DNA of 64,000 nt from contig NZ_QMIE01000020.1 in NCBI RefSeq assembly GCF_007625075.1, positions 1 through 64,000 on the forward strand. Direction: 5' to 3'. The notes under the pieces were generated by a model. The model made no database searches. It saw only the letters and a list, made by a program, of their open reading frames with translations, and was not told the origin of the DNA. The translations under genes were made by a program, and so were the position numbers. Shown in pieces: positions 16,750 to 25,385 of this stretch. The stretch is from Oceanidesulfovibrio indonesiensis. GTDB taxonomy: Bacteria > Desulfobacterota > Desulfovibrionia > Desulfovibrionales > Desulfovibrionaceae. Each line of letters opens with the position of its first letter. Within the stretch, counting starts at the first letter, position 1.

Positions 16750-18114
16750 CTACGGCTTCTTCAGCACCCGGCGCGCTGCAACCTGCGTGGCCAAAAAAAG
16801 AAATGCATTCACCACGGCAGTGGACCAGGCAATGCCGGCCACGCCGAAGTACTGCATGAGCACGAGATTTCCAGCCACATTCACCACCAGAGCCGTGGCT
16901 GTAACGCGGGCCATGACGCCGGTGCGGCCCAGCGCCGCCAGAAGGCGCATGGACACGGCGGCGGCCAGATTGGTGGGTACCTGGAACAGATACGCCGTCT
17001 GGACCTTCGCCACGAGGGCGGCGTCCGCTGCGCTGAATTCCCCCCGCAGGAACAACAGGCGGACGACATCTTCGGAGAAAAGTACGGTGGCGATGGTGAG
17101 CGGGATGCCGGCGGCCAGCGCCAGCAGCGTGAAGCGGTTCAGCACCCGCCTCGCTCCGGTCCAGTCCCCTGCGGCGGCCTGCTCGCTGAAGAACGGCAAA
17201 ACGGCCGTCGCCAGCGCTACGGAACCGAGTCCGCGGAACAGGTTGGGCACCCTGTCCCCGTAGCTGAGCGCCGCCACGGCTCCCTCGCCCAGCACAGCGG
17301 CCATGGAACGATCCACCAGCACGGAGAGCGATATGAATACCGACGCCAGCGCCAGCCTGCCCGCGTGGGAGAGCAGCCTGCGTTCCCGCTCTCCGGAAAA
17401 ACGTCCCGGCAGCAAGAACAGTCTTCGCTTCCTGAGCAGCACAGCCAGCGCCGCCGTCTCCAGTGCGAGTCCTGCGACAACAGCCAGGGCGAGCAGCGTG
17501 ACGGTGGCGTGTTCCCCGGACATAAGCAGCGCCGTGAAGGCTGCGATGTGGCTCAGGGCCGGCAGCAGACCCGAGAGAAAAAAGCGCCGTTCGCTCTGCA
17601 ACACGCCGTGGGCCAGGCCGTTCACGGGCGAGATGACCAGGAGGGCGCCAAGAATGAGCGCGAGCTGCCTTGTTTCGCCTGAGCCCGTCTGCGCCAGGGC
17701 CGGAGACAGAAGCGGCAGCAACTCGGGCAGGACCGCCACGGCAGCGACCCAGAACGCGCCGCCGGCGGCCAGCGCCATGGCTACGGCGGCGGAGAGCAGC
17801 AACTGCCGCTCGCCCCTGGACGCATCCACCTTGCTCCAGGCCGGAACGAACGAGACCTGAAACGCGCCGGACAGCAGGCCGGAGCCGAGCACGACCACTG
17901 CCAGCACGAGCAGGTACAGGTCCAGTCCCGCGGAAAGGCCGAAAGAGGCCGCGACCTGAATCTCTTTGAGGAAGCCCGCGCCGAACACCAGGCCCGTGCC
18001 CAGCGCAACGCGGACCGCCCCGGCGAATATTGACGCATGCACCTTGCCGGACGTTCCCGGCCGGCCGGAATCGCCGGAATTTTCGCCCCTCGGAGCGTGA
18101 TCGTCGCTGGCCAT
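16750..18114 (-). CDS. murJ: MurJ/MviN-family lipid flippase
   Basis: The 454-residue protein has about 13-14 membrane helices and matches the MurJ/MviN family of the MOP superfamily, which flips lipid-linked cell-wall precursors. Visible family parts are 'FGAGFLKEIQVAASFGLSAGLDLYLL', 'GAFQVSFVPAWSK', 'GAVAALSYGDRVPNLFRGLGSVALATAVLPFFSEQAAAGD' and 'LFLRGEFSAADAALVAKVQTAYLFQVPTNLAAAVSMRLLAALGRT'. It is somewhat shorter than E. coli MurJ (511). Because it stands alone, it might serve a surface polysaccharide instead of peptidoglycan. Confidence 0.88.
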   Translation of the reverse strand: MASDDHAPRGENSGDSGRPGTSGKVHASIFAGAVRVALGTGLVFGAGFLKEIQVAASFGLSAGLDLYLLVLAVVVLGSGLLSGAFQVSFVPAWSKVDASRGERQLLLSAAVAMALAAGGAFWVAAVAVLPELLPLLSPALAQTGSGETRQLALILGALLVISPVNGLAHGVLQSERRFFLSGLLPALSHIAAFTALLMSGEHATVTLLALAVVAGLALETAALAVLLRKRRLFLLPGRFSGERERRLLSHAGRLALASVFISLSVLVDRSMAAVLGEGAVAALSYGDRVPNLFRGLGSVALATAVLPFFSEQAAAGDWTGARRVLNRFTLLALAAGIPLTIATVLFSEDVVRLLFLRGEFSAADAALVAKVQTAYLFQVPTNLAAAVSMRLLAALGRTGVMARVTATALVVNVAGNLVLMQYFGVAGIAWSTAVVNAFLFLATQVAARRVLKKP

Positions 18115-18304
18115 GGTCGGGGTGTATCAGATTCTCCGGCGGTTCGGCACCATCCGTATACAGCCCGCTGCGGAACTTGTCGCCCGGTTTGTGAAAAATG
18201 TCCCGCTTGACCCGGGTGCAAATACCCTTACTTTATTATATTGCCCAAACATGAACGACCGGCGGCTCCAGCGCCGGCAATGTATCCAACCGCGAGGTGT
18301 CATG

Positions 18305-19381
18305 ATGTCCAATGTCGAAGCCATGGACTTCGGCTTTCTGCGCAAGGAGCCCCTGCCCCCCAAAGGTCGCAAGGTGGCCGTCATCGGAGCCGGCCCTTCA
18401 GGCCTGGCCGCCGCCGGCTATCTGGGCAGCCAGGGGTATCAGGTGGATGTGTACGACAAGCTTCCCCAGGCCGGCGGGTTGATGACCTTCGGCATACCCA
18501 GCCACCGCATTCCCGCGGACCGCATCCAGGCCGGCGTGCGTCAGCTCTCTCACCGCTACGGCGTGAACTTCCACCTGAAGACGAAAATCTGCTGCTCGGC
18601 TCCGCTGCACGAGGAGGAAGGCGACCACTTTTCCTGCGACATCCGCGGCCTGGGCGAACTCGTGGAAGACTTCGACGCCGTGATCATCTGCACGGGCTCA
18701 TGGCGTTCGCGCAAGCTGTGCATCGAGGGCGAGGACCTGCCCGGGGTGTTCTCCAGCCTGGAGTTTCTCTTTCCCATCCGCGCGGCGCGGTACGATACGT
18801 CCTCGGTCAAGGTCCCGCAGGTCAAAGGCCACGATATCGTGGTCATCGGCGCGGGGCACTCCGCCGTGGACGTGGCGTCCAGCGCAATCCACCTGGAAGC
18901 GGCTTCCGTAACCATGCTCTACCGCCGCACAGCCAGGGAGGCGCCCTGCGGCTCCTTTGAGATCGAGCGCCTCGTGCATAGCGGCATGACATTCCTGGCG
19001 CACATGACGCCGCAGCGGTTCACCGGCCAGGACACGCTGGACGGCGTGGAATGCGTGCGCAGGACACCGGAAGGCGTTCAGGAAACGGTACACGTCCCGT
19101 GCCGGATCGCCGTGACCGCCATTGGCGAGATTCCCACGCCGCCCTTTGCCAAGGAGCTCGGCCTGGAAAAGGTGCGCAAGGGCGAGGTCAAATGGTTGAA
19201 CATGACCGCCATCGAGAATGTTTTCGTGGCCGGCGACGTGCTCACCGGCCCTTCCAAGATCGGCAAGGCCATCTACAGCGGACTCATGGCCGCGCGGAGC
19301 CTCTCCAACTGGCTGGACCTCAAGGTGCTGCACCGCGAGGACGAGTTCACCGCGGACGGCGGCCCCATGATGCCGAGATGA
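18305..19381 (+). CDS. GltD-like FAD/NAD(P) oxidoreductase
   Basis: The 358-residue flavoprotein has an FAD motif (VIGAGPSGLAAAGYLG, about residues 22-37), the GltD hallmark 'GGLMTFGIPSHRIP', and a second dinucleotide motif (VVIGAGHSAVDVASSAI) for NAD(P)H. It ends with the usual 'VFVAGDVLTGPSKIGKAIYSGLMAA'. It lacks the N-terminal cysteine-rich domain of GltD and no glutamate synthase large subunit is near. The start at 18305 was chosen over 18302 because GAGGTG then sits five bases away. The next gene, 19 bp on, is a four-cluster ferredoxin, so the pair should pass electrons between NAD(P)H and an iron-sulfur chain. Confidence 0.9.
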   Translation: MSNVEAMDFGFLRKEPLPPKGRKVAVIGAGPSGLAAAGYLGSQGYQVDVYDKLPQAGGLMTFGIPSHRIPADRIQAGVRQLSHRYGVNFHLKTKICCSAPLHEEEGDHFSCDIRGLGELVEDFDAVIICTGSWRSRKLCIEGEDLPGVFSSLEFLFPIRAARYDTSSVKVPQVKGHDIVVIGAGHSAVDVASSAIHLEAASVTMLYRRTAREAPCGSFEIERLVHSGMTFLAHMTPQRFTGQDTLDGVECVRRTPEGVQETVHVPCRIAVTAIGEIPTPPFAKELGLEKVRKGEVKWLNMTAIENVFVAGDVLTGPSKIGKAIYSGLMAARSLSNWLDLKVLHREDEFTADGGPMMPR

Positions 19382-19400
19382 CGTGAGGAGTTACTTCAGA

Positions 19401-19967
19401 ATGTCCGAACCCAAGAACGACGTCTGCGTGGACGAATCCATGACGGACGAGAACGACAGCAGCAAGCCCCGGGGCAAGACCCTCTTCATCGACTACTCCA
19501 AGTGCATCGGCTGCGAGACGTGCGAGGCGGTCTGCGGTTTCATCAACGATGCTCCGCGCATCAACATGACCCGCACCCCGGACGGCGTGATGGTGCCGCT
19601 CTACTGCCGCCACTGCGAGAAGCCTCACTGCCAGCGCGTGTGCACCAAAGGCGCGGTGGTGCGCGATCGCGACGACGCCGTGGTGCTGTTGACCATGCAC
19701 TGCCGCGGCTGCGAAACCCGTCAGTGCGTGCAGGCCTGTCCGTACAGCGCCGTGTTCCTTTCGGACAAGGGCGTCAACGTGCGAAAGTGCGACCTGTGCG
19801 CTTCCCGCCGTGATATCGGCATGGAGCCCGCGTGCGTAGCCATGTGCCCCACCGGCGCAATCCGCTATGTCGACCGCAGCGAAGTCGATATGTTGGAAAC
19901 CGAGGAATCCAAGGAGGCCCTGGAAAAAGTCCTGAAGCACCTGCGCCCGTCATCCCACAAGTGCTGA
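19401..19967 (+). CDS. Ferredoxin-like protein with four [4Fe-4S] clusters
   Basis: This 188-residue protein has 16 cysteines in four groups: CIGCETCEAVC, CRHCEKPHCQRVC, CRGCETRQCVQAC and CDLC followed by CVAMC. This is the pattern of HycB/DmsB-type electron-transfer subunits. There is no export signal, so it is cytoplasmic. The start at 19401 is preferred because GAGGAG lies upstream; an earlier GTG (19383) has none. It follows the GltD-like flavoprotein. The pair resembles the ferredoxin and flavoprotein subunits of bacterial aldehyde oxidoreductase complexes, but no catalytic subunit is present here. Confidence 0.92.
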   Translation: MSEPKNDVCVDESMTDENDSSKPRGKTLFIDYSKCIGCETCEAVCGFINDAPRINMTRTPDGVMVPLYCRHCEKPHCQRVCTKGAVVRDRDDAVVLLTMHCRGCETRQCVQACPYSAVFLSDKGVNVRKCDLCASRRDIGMEPACVAMCPTGAIRYVDRSEVDMLETEESKEALEKVLKHLRPSSHKC

Positions 19968-19997
19968 CCGCGGCCGGACGAACAGGGGGCGGGACGT

Positions 19998-20576
19998 TTA
20001 CCAGTAGCCTCGCTTTGCGGCCGGTTCGTCCAGCATCTCGATGAAACTCTCCGCGTCCTTGACTGCGACATCCGAAGGCAGGTGCACGTAGCCGATGCGG
20101 AACTTGCCCGTGTTGCGGTCTGCTTTGTGGGTCACGACAAGCCGGCCGAGCCGCCACTGCGCATAGCTGACCCCGAAACGGGACCAGCGTTCGCCCTGGC
20201 CGTACTCCAGCCGTAGCGAGGTGAGCATGGATTCGGCTGTTTCTGCCGTCTGGGGCTGGGTGTAGACGCCGCACAAGGCGCCCTGGTAGAATGCGTACAC
20301 GGTCGGCACGGGTTGCAGTCCGGCTGGACGGTACTCCTTGTCCTTGCGACGGAAAAAGCGCACCGTGTCGCTCTCCGGCTGACGCGCCGCCGGGGCCATG
20401 GAGCCTTCCAGAACTTTCAGCGGAGTGCCCCAGGCGATGCCGTCGAAGGCGACCGGACCGACACCCGTGGCCGCGCGAGCGTCCTGGACAAACCAGGCAG
20501 CGCCAAGCAGGAGGCAGGCGATGCACGCGAGGCGACGCATCGAAAAACGTTGAATCATCGATTGTGCAGGGTTCAT
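19998..20576 (-). CDS. Exported protein of unknown function (paralogue of 24789-25385)
   Basis: The 192-residue protein has a signal peptide (hydrophobic LACIACLLLGAAWFV, cleavage after ARAA). The mature part has 'FDGIAWGTPLKVLEG', 'VYAFYQGALCGVYTQPQTAE', 'LRLEYGQGERW' and 'YVHLP'. The same order of motifs is seen in the protein at 24789-25385, so the two are paralogues of a small periplasmic family. No catalytic motif is visible. The start could be 20576, 20558 or 20540; none has a clear ribosome site. Confidence 0.75.
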   Translation of the reverse strand: MNPAQSMIQRFSMRRLACIACLLLGAAWFVQDARAATGVGPVAFDGIAWGTPLKVLEGSMAPAARQPESDTVRFFRRKDKEYRPAGLQPVPTVYAFYQGALCGVYTQPQTAETAESMLTSLRLEYGQGERWSRFGVSYAQWRLGRLVVTHKADRNTGKFRIGYVHLPSDVAVKDAESFIEMLDEPAAKRGYW

Positions 20577-20648
20577 GGCTTTGTGTCTGTACTCGAAGCG
20601 GACCGTTGCCGCAAGATCGCGCCCACCCACGAAACAATCCGTATTCCC

Positions 20649-21299
20649 ATGGCGAAAATAATCCCCATAACCAGCCCCCGCTCCACCAGAGACAAACTCG
20701 TGGAGGCCACAGCCATTGTGCTGGCCCGCGAAGGCTACCTCAGGATATCCTTGCAGCAGGTGGCCGAGAAAGCCGGCGTGAGCTACGGCATGGCTCTGCG
20801 CAAGTACGGCGGGTTGCGCGCGCTGGTCCGCGCCCTCGGCGAGAGTCCGGGATTCTGGCCGCCGGCGTCCGAGTTGCTCGGCGACGACGCCACGTCCCTG
20901 AGCGCCATGGAATCCCACGCGCAGATGGCCGCCTACTTCAAGCGCTGCCTGCGGGCGCTGCTGGACAGGCCCCGCACCCTGGACATCCTGGCCTGGGAAG
21001 CCGTGGAGCGCAATGAACTGACCAGGCTCATGGAGGATTCCCGCGTGCACTCTGCGCTGGAGTTTTTCGAGCACCTCACCGGCGAGGTCCCGGAGGAAGA
21101 CGATCTTTCAACGGTAGTCCTCATCCTGGCCGTGGCCGTGCAGCAACTTGCGGTCCGCTCGCGCAACACCAGAAGCATGGGCGGTGTGGACCTGACCTCG
21201 GACATAGGCTGGGCGCGAGTGGAGCGCGCCATCGACAAGCTCGTGCACGGCTACTTCGCACTCAGCGCGCCGGACGATTCCGCCGGAGGCTGCCCCTGA
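20649..21299 (+). CDS. TetR-family transcription regulator
   Basis: This 216-residue protein has the TetR DNA-binding domain at residues about 10-60: 'RDKLVEATAIVLAREGYLRISLQQVAEKAGVSYGMALRKYGG'. The C-terminal ligand-binding domain is typical in length. It is divergent from the exported protein at 19998-20576 with only 72 bp between them, so it may control that gene and itself, although no clear palindromic operator was seen there. The start is by homology; no good ribosome site was found. Confidence 0.85.
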   Translation: MAKIIPITSPRSTRDKLVEATAIVLAREGYLRISLQQVAEKAGVSYGMALRKYGGLRALVRALGESPGFWPPASELLGDDATSLSAMESHAQMAAYFKRCLRALLDRPRTLDILAWEAVERNELTRLMEDSRVHSALEFFEHLTGEVPEEDDLSTVVLILAVAVQQLAVRSRNTRSMGGVDLTSDIGWARVERAIDKLVHGYFALSAPDDSAGGCP

Positions 21300-21419
21300 G
21301 CACTCCCGATTTCCGGACCATTCTCCTCCAGCCAGCGTGCAAGTTAACGATAGCTCCCGCTCCTGCATGACAGGTGTGTCGGCGGTGGCCATGAATCGTC
21401 CATTCCTTCCGGAGACCCC

Positions 21420-22463
21420 ATGCTGCTCTACGATCCAGACATTGCAATCCGCTTTCCCGACTATGGCTTTCAGATCCCGGATCCTGGCGACCGCGCCTCC
21501 CGCGTGGTTCGAGAACTGCTGGAATCCGGCGTCGTCGCTGGAACTGGCGGTGGCGGCCTGTCGCAATCCACGCTCCTGGAGCCGGTGACTCGCGATGACC
21601 TCGCACGGGTCCACACCGCCGACTATCTGGACAGCATCCTTTCTTCCGATCCCGCTGCGGCGCTGCATGCTGTGTACGAGCTTTTCGACGCCCATGGTCG
21701 ACCCAACCGGTACTACCCGGACGCTGCAATCCTGCCACTGCCCGATCTGGTGGATCGCGCACGACGGCACGTGGCCGGCACCATGCTCGCTCTGTCCCAT
21801 GTCCTTGAACATGCCCGCAACGACAGCTTCTGCTACTTCCTCGGCGGCGGCATGCACCACGCCACGGCTCACGCAGGCAGGGGGTTCTGCCCGTTCAACG
21901 ACATCGTGGTCGCGCTGCGCGCAGTCCGCGCCCAGGGCAACGCCAAACGATTCTGGATCATCGACACGGACGCCCACCGCGGGGACGGAACCGCCGCGCT
22001 CTGCCTGGAGGACCCGGACGCAGCCACCCTTTCCATCCACATGGCGCACGGCTGGCCGCTGGACGGCCCGTTTTTCGAGGAGGACGGCCGGCTGCACCCT
22101 GCGCGGATTCCGTCCGACCTGGACATTCCCATCCCGGAAGGCGGCGAGCCCCACTACCTGCCGGCCCTGGCGCGCGGCCTGGACATGCTGGACGCCATGA
22201 CCCGCGCCGCATGGAACGGCGCTGGTCCGGACGCAGCCATCGTAGTGGCCGGCGGCGATCCGTACGAGCATGACGAGCTGCCGAGCGCCTCTCCCTTGCG
22301 GCTCACCCTGGAGCAGCTGCGCAAACGCGACGTGCTCGTGCACAGCTATCTGGCGCAACGCTCCATCCCCCAGGCCTGGATCATGGCCGGAGGTTATGGC
22401 GCACGCGCCCACGAGCCCGTTACGCAGTTTCTGCGCTACGCGGCATCGCACGGACTGACCTGA
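21420..22463 (+). CDS. Histone deacetylase-fold amidohydrolase
   Basis: The 347-residue protein has the arginase/deacetylase fold of acetoin-utilisation AcuC and bacterial polyamine deacetylases. Catalytic parts are visible: tandem histidines (GGGMHHATAHAG), zinc ligands in DTDAHRGDGT (Asp and His), the third ligand in AGGDPYEHDEL, and a tyrosine in AGGYGARA. The usual 'DVDVHHGNGT' is altered to DTDAHRGDGT, but the metal ligands stay. GGAG precedes the ATG. The natural substrate (acetyl-lysine, acetyl-polyamine or other amide) cannot be told from sequence. Confidence 0.88.
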   Translation: MLLYDPDIAIRFPDYGFQIPDPGDRASRVVRELLESGVVAGTGGGGLSQSTLLEPVTRDDLARVHTADYLDSILSSDPAAALHAVYELFDAHGRPNRYYPDAAILPLPDLVDRARRHVAGTMLALSHVLEHARNDSFCYFLGGGMHHATAHAGRGFCPFNDIVVALRAVRAQGNAKRFWIIDTDAHRGDGTAALCLEDPDAATLSIHMAHGWPLDGPFFEEDGRLHPARIPSDLDIPIPEGGEPHYLPALARGLDMLDAMTRAAWNGAGPDAAIVVAGGDPYEHDELPSASPLRLTLEQLRKRDVLVHSYLAQRSIPQAWIMAGGYGARAHEPVTQFLRYAASHGLT

Positions 22464-22518
22464 GGCTGCACCCCCGCGGCCCAAAACACAGATAGACGAA
22501 ACCCCTGAAAAAGATGCT

Positions 22519-23355
22519 CTAGCCTTCTTCGTCGAGCAGACTGCCGGATTCGCGGAGGATGAGATTGATGAGCAGGTTTTCCACAGAGAGGGAGGTCGTG
22601 TTCTGCCGCCTGGCTTCCACGGCCTGGTCCAGGAGCACTGCCTGGGATTCGAGAGAGTCGGCCTGGGATTCCAGCATGGTCTGACGGTTCTTGTAGAGAT
22701 CGTCGATGGTCGAGATCGCTCCGCTGAACCTGTCCACCAGGAGAGTCTGGCCGGCGAGGTCCGTTTCCAGCTCGCTGCCCTGCAGGTCGTTCCAGTTGTT
22801 CCCATCCACGGGATCATCCACGGAATGGAACGAGATGTTGAACCCGCCGTTCTTGTAGGCCTGGATGTAGACCTGGCCGCTTGAGTTGATCTGCTCCGTG
22901 CCCCACTTGCTGGAATCGAGCATGTAGATGCCGTTGTAGTCCGTGCTCTCGTAGATGCCGATGATCTGGTCGCGCAGGGCGTTGTAATCGGCCTGTACCT
23001 GGGCGTCGGATGCGTCCAGCTTGCCGGTGTTGATCTTGTCGATGATGTCTTCCATGCCGGCAAGGGCTTCGAGTATCTGGCTGGTGCCGCTCCGGGCCGT
23101 GCCCACCAGCGCGGCGGCTTCGGTCACGTTGTCCGCGTTCCGGCGAACGGCAGCGGCGTCGCCACGCAGAGTGCCGGTGATGGCTTCGTCGAAAGGATTG
23201 GTGAGGGGCTGGACCGGTTGCCTGGCGAGCACCATGTCGCGCAGAGAGCGGCCTACCTGCGAACCCGCGAAGTAGGCGTTGTTCAGCAGATCCTGCGTGA
23301 GCAGACGGCTGGAAACGTCATAGATGAAGTTTTTTTCGAAATCGCTGAGCGCCAT
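22519..23355 (-). CDS. Flagellin-like protein
   Basis: The 278-residue protein shows weak but ordered similarity to flagellin. The N-terminal part has 'NADNVTEAAALVGTARSGTSQILEALAGMEDIIDKINTG' and 'YNALRDQIIGIYESTDYNGIYMLDSS', the region where flagellins carry the D1 helices and 'FNG' segment. The C-terminal part is a long amphipathic helix (AISTIDDLYKNRQTMLESQADSLESQAVLLDQAVEARRQ). No flagellar genes are nearby. It could be a minor flagellin, a hook-associated protein or a cytoplasmic relative. The start at 23355 gives MALSDFEK; AGGG lies upstream. Confidence 0.7.
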   Translation of the reverse strand: MALSDFEKNFIYDVSSRLLTQDLLNNAYFAGSQVGRSLRDMVLARQPVQPLTNPFDEAITGTLRGDAAAVRRNADNVTEAAALVGTARSGTSQILEALAGMEDIIDKINTGKLDASDAQVQADYNALRDQIIGIYESTDYNGIYMLDSSKWGTEQINSSGQVYIQAYKNGGFNISFHSVDDPVDGNNWNDLQGSELETDLAGQTLLVDRFSGAISTIDDLYKNRQTMLESQADSLESQAVLLDQAVEARRQNTTSLSVENLLINLILRESGSLLDEEG

Positions 23356-23470
23356 GGCGATACCCTGCCGCCTTTGATCGACCGTGAAGCCTCGGGCGGA
23401 CAAATCCAGATATCGTCTTATCGGACGGCGTGCAGCGGACCTTTAGGGGGGTTTGTGCGCTTCACTACTT

Positions 23471-23596
23471 TATTACTGGGAGCAAGAAATTTTAAACTTC
23501 TTGCTCCCGCGGCGTTCGCCGCGTGGCCCCGCCTGTAGCGTGGCCGTCCTTATAACTGGGGCGCGAAAATGTAAAGATTTTCTGCTCCCAGTAATA
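23471..23596 (+). repeat. Structured intergenic repeat, copy C
   Basis: This 126-bp copy is the cleanest. It opens TATTACTGGGAGC and closes GCTCCCAGTAATA, a 13-bp perfect terminal inverted repeat. Left hairpin arms are GGGAGCAAGAA (23478-23488) and TTCTTGCTCCC (23498-23508). The centre has the perfect hairpin GCGGCG-TT-CGCCGC, followed by GTGGCCCCGCC. The right half is a second A/T-rich hairpin. It lies between the divergent flagellin-like and EF-hand genes. Confidence 0.9.
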
Positions 23597-23683
23597 TCAC
23601 CTTGCTCGGCACGTTCGCATTTCTAAAATGGGGGACCATTGAGGCGGTTTTCGTCGAGAAACCTTTATCAGAGGAGCACCCCC

Positions 23684-23977
23684 ATGTTTAACAAAATTTT
23701 CCGCATCGTCCTGGCTCTCGTGGTCGCCATGACACTCGCATTCGCTTCCACGGCCCTTGCAGCAGAAACGACCTTCGAAAAACGGTTCGAGGAGATGGAC
23801 ACCAACGACGATTCCTATGTGGATCGTGAGGAGTTCATCGCCAACTACGAAGGCGTCGACGCGGAGAAAACTTTTGAGAAGATCGACAAGGACAAAAGCA
23901 ACACCTTGTCCAAGGAGGAATGGGTCGAGTACAAGTCCAAGAAAAAGGACAAGGACCGCAAGGACAAATCCGAGTAG
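23684..23977 (+). CDS. Small exported EF-hand protein (first)
   Basis: This 97-residue protein has a signal peptide (residues 1-26, ending ALAA) and a pair of EF-hand calcium loops: DTNDDSYVDREE and DKDKSNTLSKEE, each with acidic or oxygen ligands at positions 1, 3, 5 and 12. The tail is very lysine-rich. It should be a periplasmic calcium-binding protein. GAGGAG precedes the ATG. A similar gene follows at 24344, after a terminator. Confidence 0.88.
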   Translation: MFNKIFRIVLALVVAMTLAFASTALAAETTFEKRFEEMDTNDDSYVDREEFIANYEGVDAEKTFEKIDKDKSNTLSKEEWVEYKSKKKDKDRKDKSE

Positions 23978-24002
23978 CATTCCATGAACACCTCTGGCGC
24001 AA

Positions 24003-24048
24003 GGCGCCGGCCTCCCAGGCGAAACGGAGGCCGGCGCCTTTCCATTTT
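24003..24048 (+). terminator. Rho-independent terminator after the first EF-hand gene
   Basis: GGCGCCGGCCTCC and GGAGGCCGGCGCC pair over 13 bases around a ten-base loop, followed by TTTCCATTTT. It lies 25 bp after the stop codon. Confidence 0.9.
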
Positions 24049-24343
24049 GACAGCGAAATCTCCTCGAAGGAGCGTCGTGTCCTGTTGCCAGTCATCATGA
24101 TCATGAAACGCCTGGACGTTGCTTATCGAACCCCTGTGAACTCCGTGCTCCAGCCGCATTCGCGGTGTGGACATGTCCGATGCGCGTGGCTCTCCCCTTG
24201 GCTGCGGAGCGAGAACGAGAAAGTTCACCTGCCCCCGGAGTAACTGAGTCGGAGAGGCTCACGGCATGGCTTGCCAAATCACAATCCATGGCTATGATGG
24301 GCCGACACCCTTACACACCACACACGACTTCAGGAGAAACCCT

Positions 24344-24682
24344 ATGCGCACGCAAATCTTCCGCATCGCACTCGCGTTCATGGCCGCCGCGACTTTCGCC
24401 CTCGCTCCCGCGGCCCACGCCGGCAGCGGCAAGTACTTCGCCGAGTTCGAGGACATGGACGCGAACGGTGACGGCATCGTGGAGATGGACGAATTCACCG
24501 AGCACTTCAAGGATAACGCCGACCCGGCCGGGGCGTTCTCGATCATCGATCGCGACTCCGACGGCACGTTGGATAAAGAGGAATGGGATTCCTTCATGAA
24601 GGTCCATGGTCACGGCGGCGGCATGAAGGGCAAAGGTGACGCCCACGGCATGGAGAACCCGCACGGCAAAATGGGCGAGTAA
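24344..24682 (+). CDS. Small exported EF-hand protein (second)
   Basis: This 112-residue protein has a signal peptide (ending AAHA) and two EF-hand loops: DANGDGIVEMDE and DRDSDGTLDKEE, both close to the ideal calcium-loop pattern. The tail is His/Gly/Lys-rich (VHGHGGGMKGKGDAHG) and may bind transition metals. It is a paralogue of the protein at 23684, but its tail differs. CAGGAG precedes the ATG. It has its own terminator. Confidence 0.9.
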   Translation: MRTQIFRIALAFMAAATFALAPAAHAGSGKYFAEFEDMDANGDGIVEMDEFTEHFKDNADPAGAFSIIDRDSDGTLDKEEWDSFMKVHGHGGGMKGKGDAHGMENPHGKMGE

Positions 24683-24714
24683 CTCTTGTTGCGCCCATCC
24701 TGTCCCTGAAAAAG

Positions 24715-24757
24715 CAAAGCCGCCGGTTCCTGTCTCGGGTGTCCGGCGGTTTCTTTG
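24715..24757 (+). terminator. Rho-independent terminator after the second EF-hand gene
   Basis: AAGCCGCCGG and CCGGCGGTTT pair around a 16-base loop, followed by TTCTTTG. It ends just before the converging gene at 24789 and could also slow transcription from that side. Confidence 0.8.
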
Positions 24758-24788
24758 TTGCACATCCCAAAATGTGACCAGACATGTT

Positions 24789-25385
24789 CTACGGCATTGA
24801 CGAGTCCCGCATACGCATCATTTCCAGCCAGTAGAGACGGTCCGACTTTTTCTCGTCAATCTCCTGCACAGCTTCATCCATCACGAGCTCCACGTGCTCG
24901 TAAAGCGGCGTGTGGTAGTAGGCGAGCTTCATGGCGCCGCTTCGTTTATTCTTCTTGAGCTTGACCTTGAGATGCTCGAAACGCCATTGCCGCACATACG
25001 TTTCCAGTTCGTCCACGATACGCGGTTCGCCGTACCTCGCGGTCCACTGCTCCAGGAGTCTGTCGTACAGTTCCTGGGAGTCCACATCCACATACACGCC
25101 GTAGAGTCTGTCGGCGATAAAGCCATACACGATGCGGGGTTGAGGGAACCCTTCGTATCGAAAATCTTCCTTCGTGTTGATGTAGAAGTCGGCGTTGCCC
25201 CGCTGCTTGAGTTTGACGAGGTTTCCCAGTCCTTCTCGCGACGCACCCCAGGGAATGCCATTGAACCCGTCCGGACCCTGCTCCTGCGCGAATCCCGCCC
25301 CTGCGCACAGCAAGACGCCGAGAAACGCAGCACATGCCGCGGCAAGCAAACGCTTCGCCCACTTCTGTCTGATCACGGATGCCAT
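24789..25385 (-). CDS. Exported protein of unknown function (paralogue of 19998-20576)
   Basis: The 198-residue protein has a signal peptide (residues about 1-32, ending GFAQ). The mature part carries 'FNGIPWGASREGLGNL', 'RIVYGFIADRLYGVYVDVDSQELYDRLLEQWTARYG' and a 'KLAYYHTPL' near the end, in the same order as the protein at 19998-20576. The family seems to be a small periplasmic fold with no known activity. GAGGA lies ahead of the ATG at 25385. Confidence 0.8.
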   Translation of the reverse strand: MASVIRQKWAKRLLAAACAAFLGVLLCAGAGFAQEQGPDGFNGIPWGASREGLGNLVKLKQRGNADFYINTKEDFRYEGFPQPRIVYGFIADRLYGVYVDVDSQELYDRLLEQWTARYGEPRIVDELETYVRQWRFEHLKVKLKKNKRSGAMKLAYYHTPLYEHVELVMDEAVQEIDEKKSDRLYWLEMMRMRDSSMP

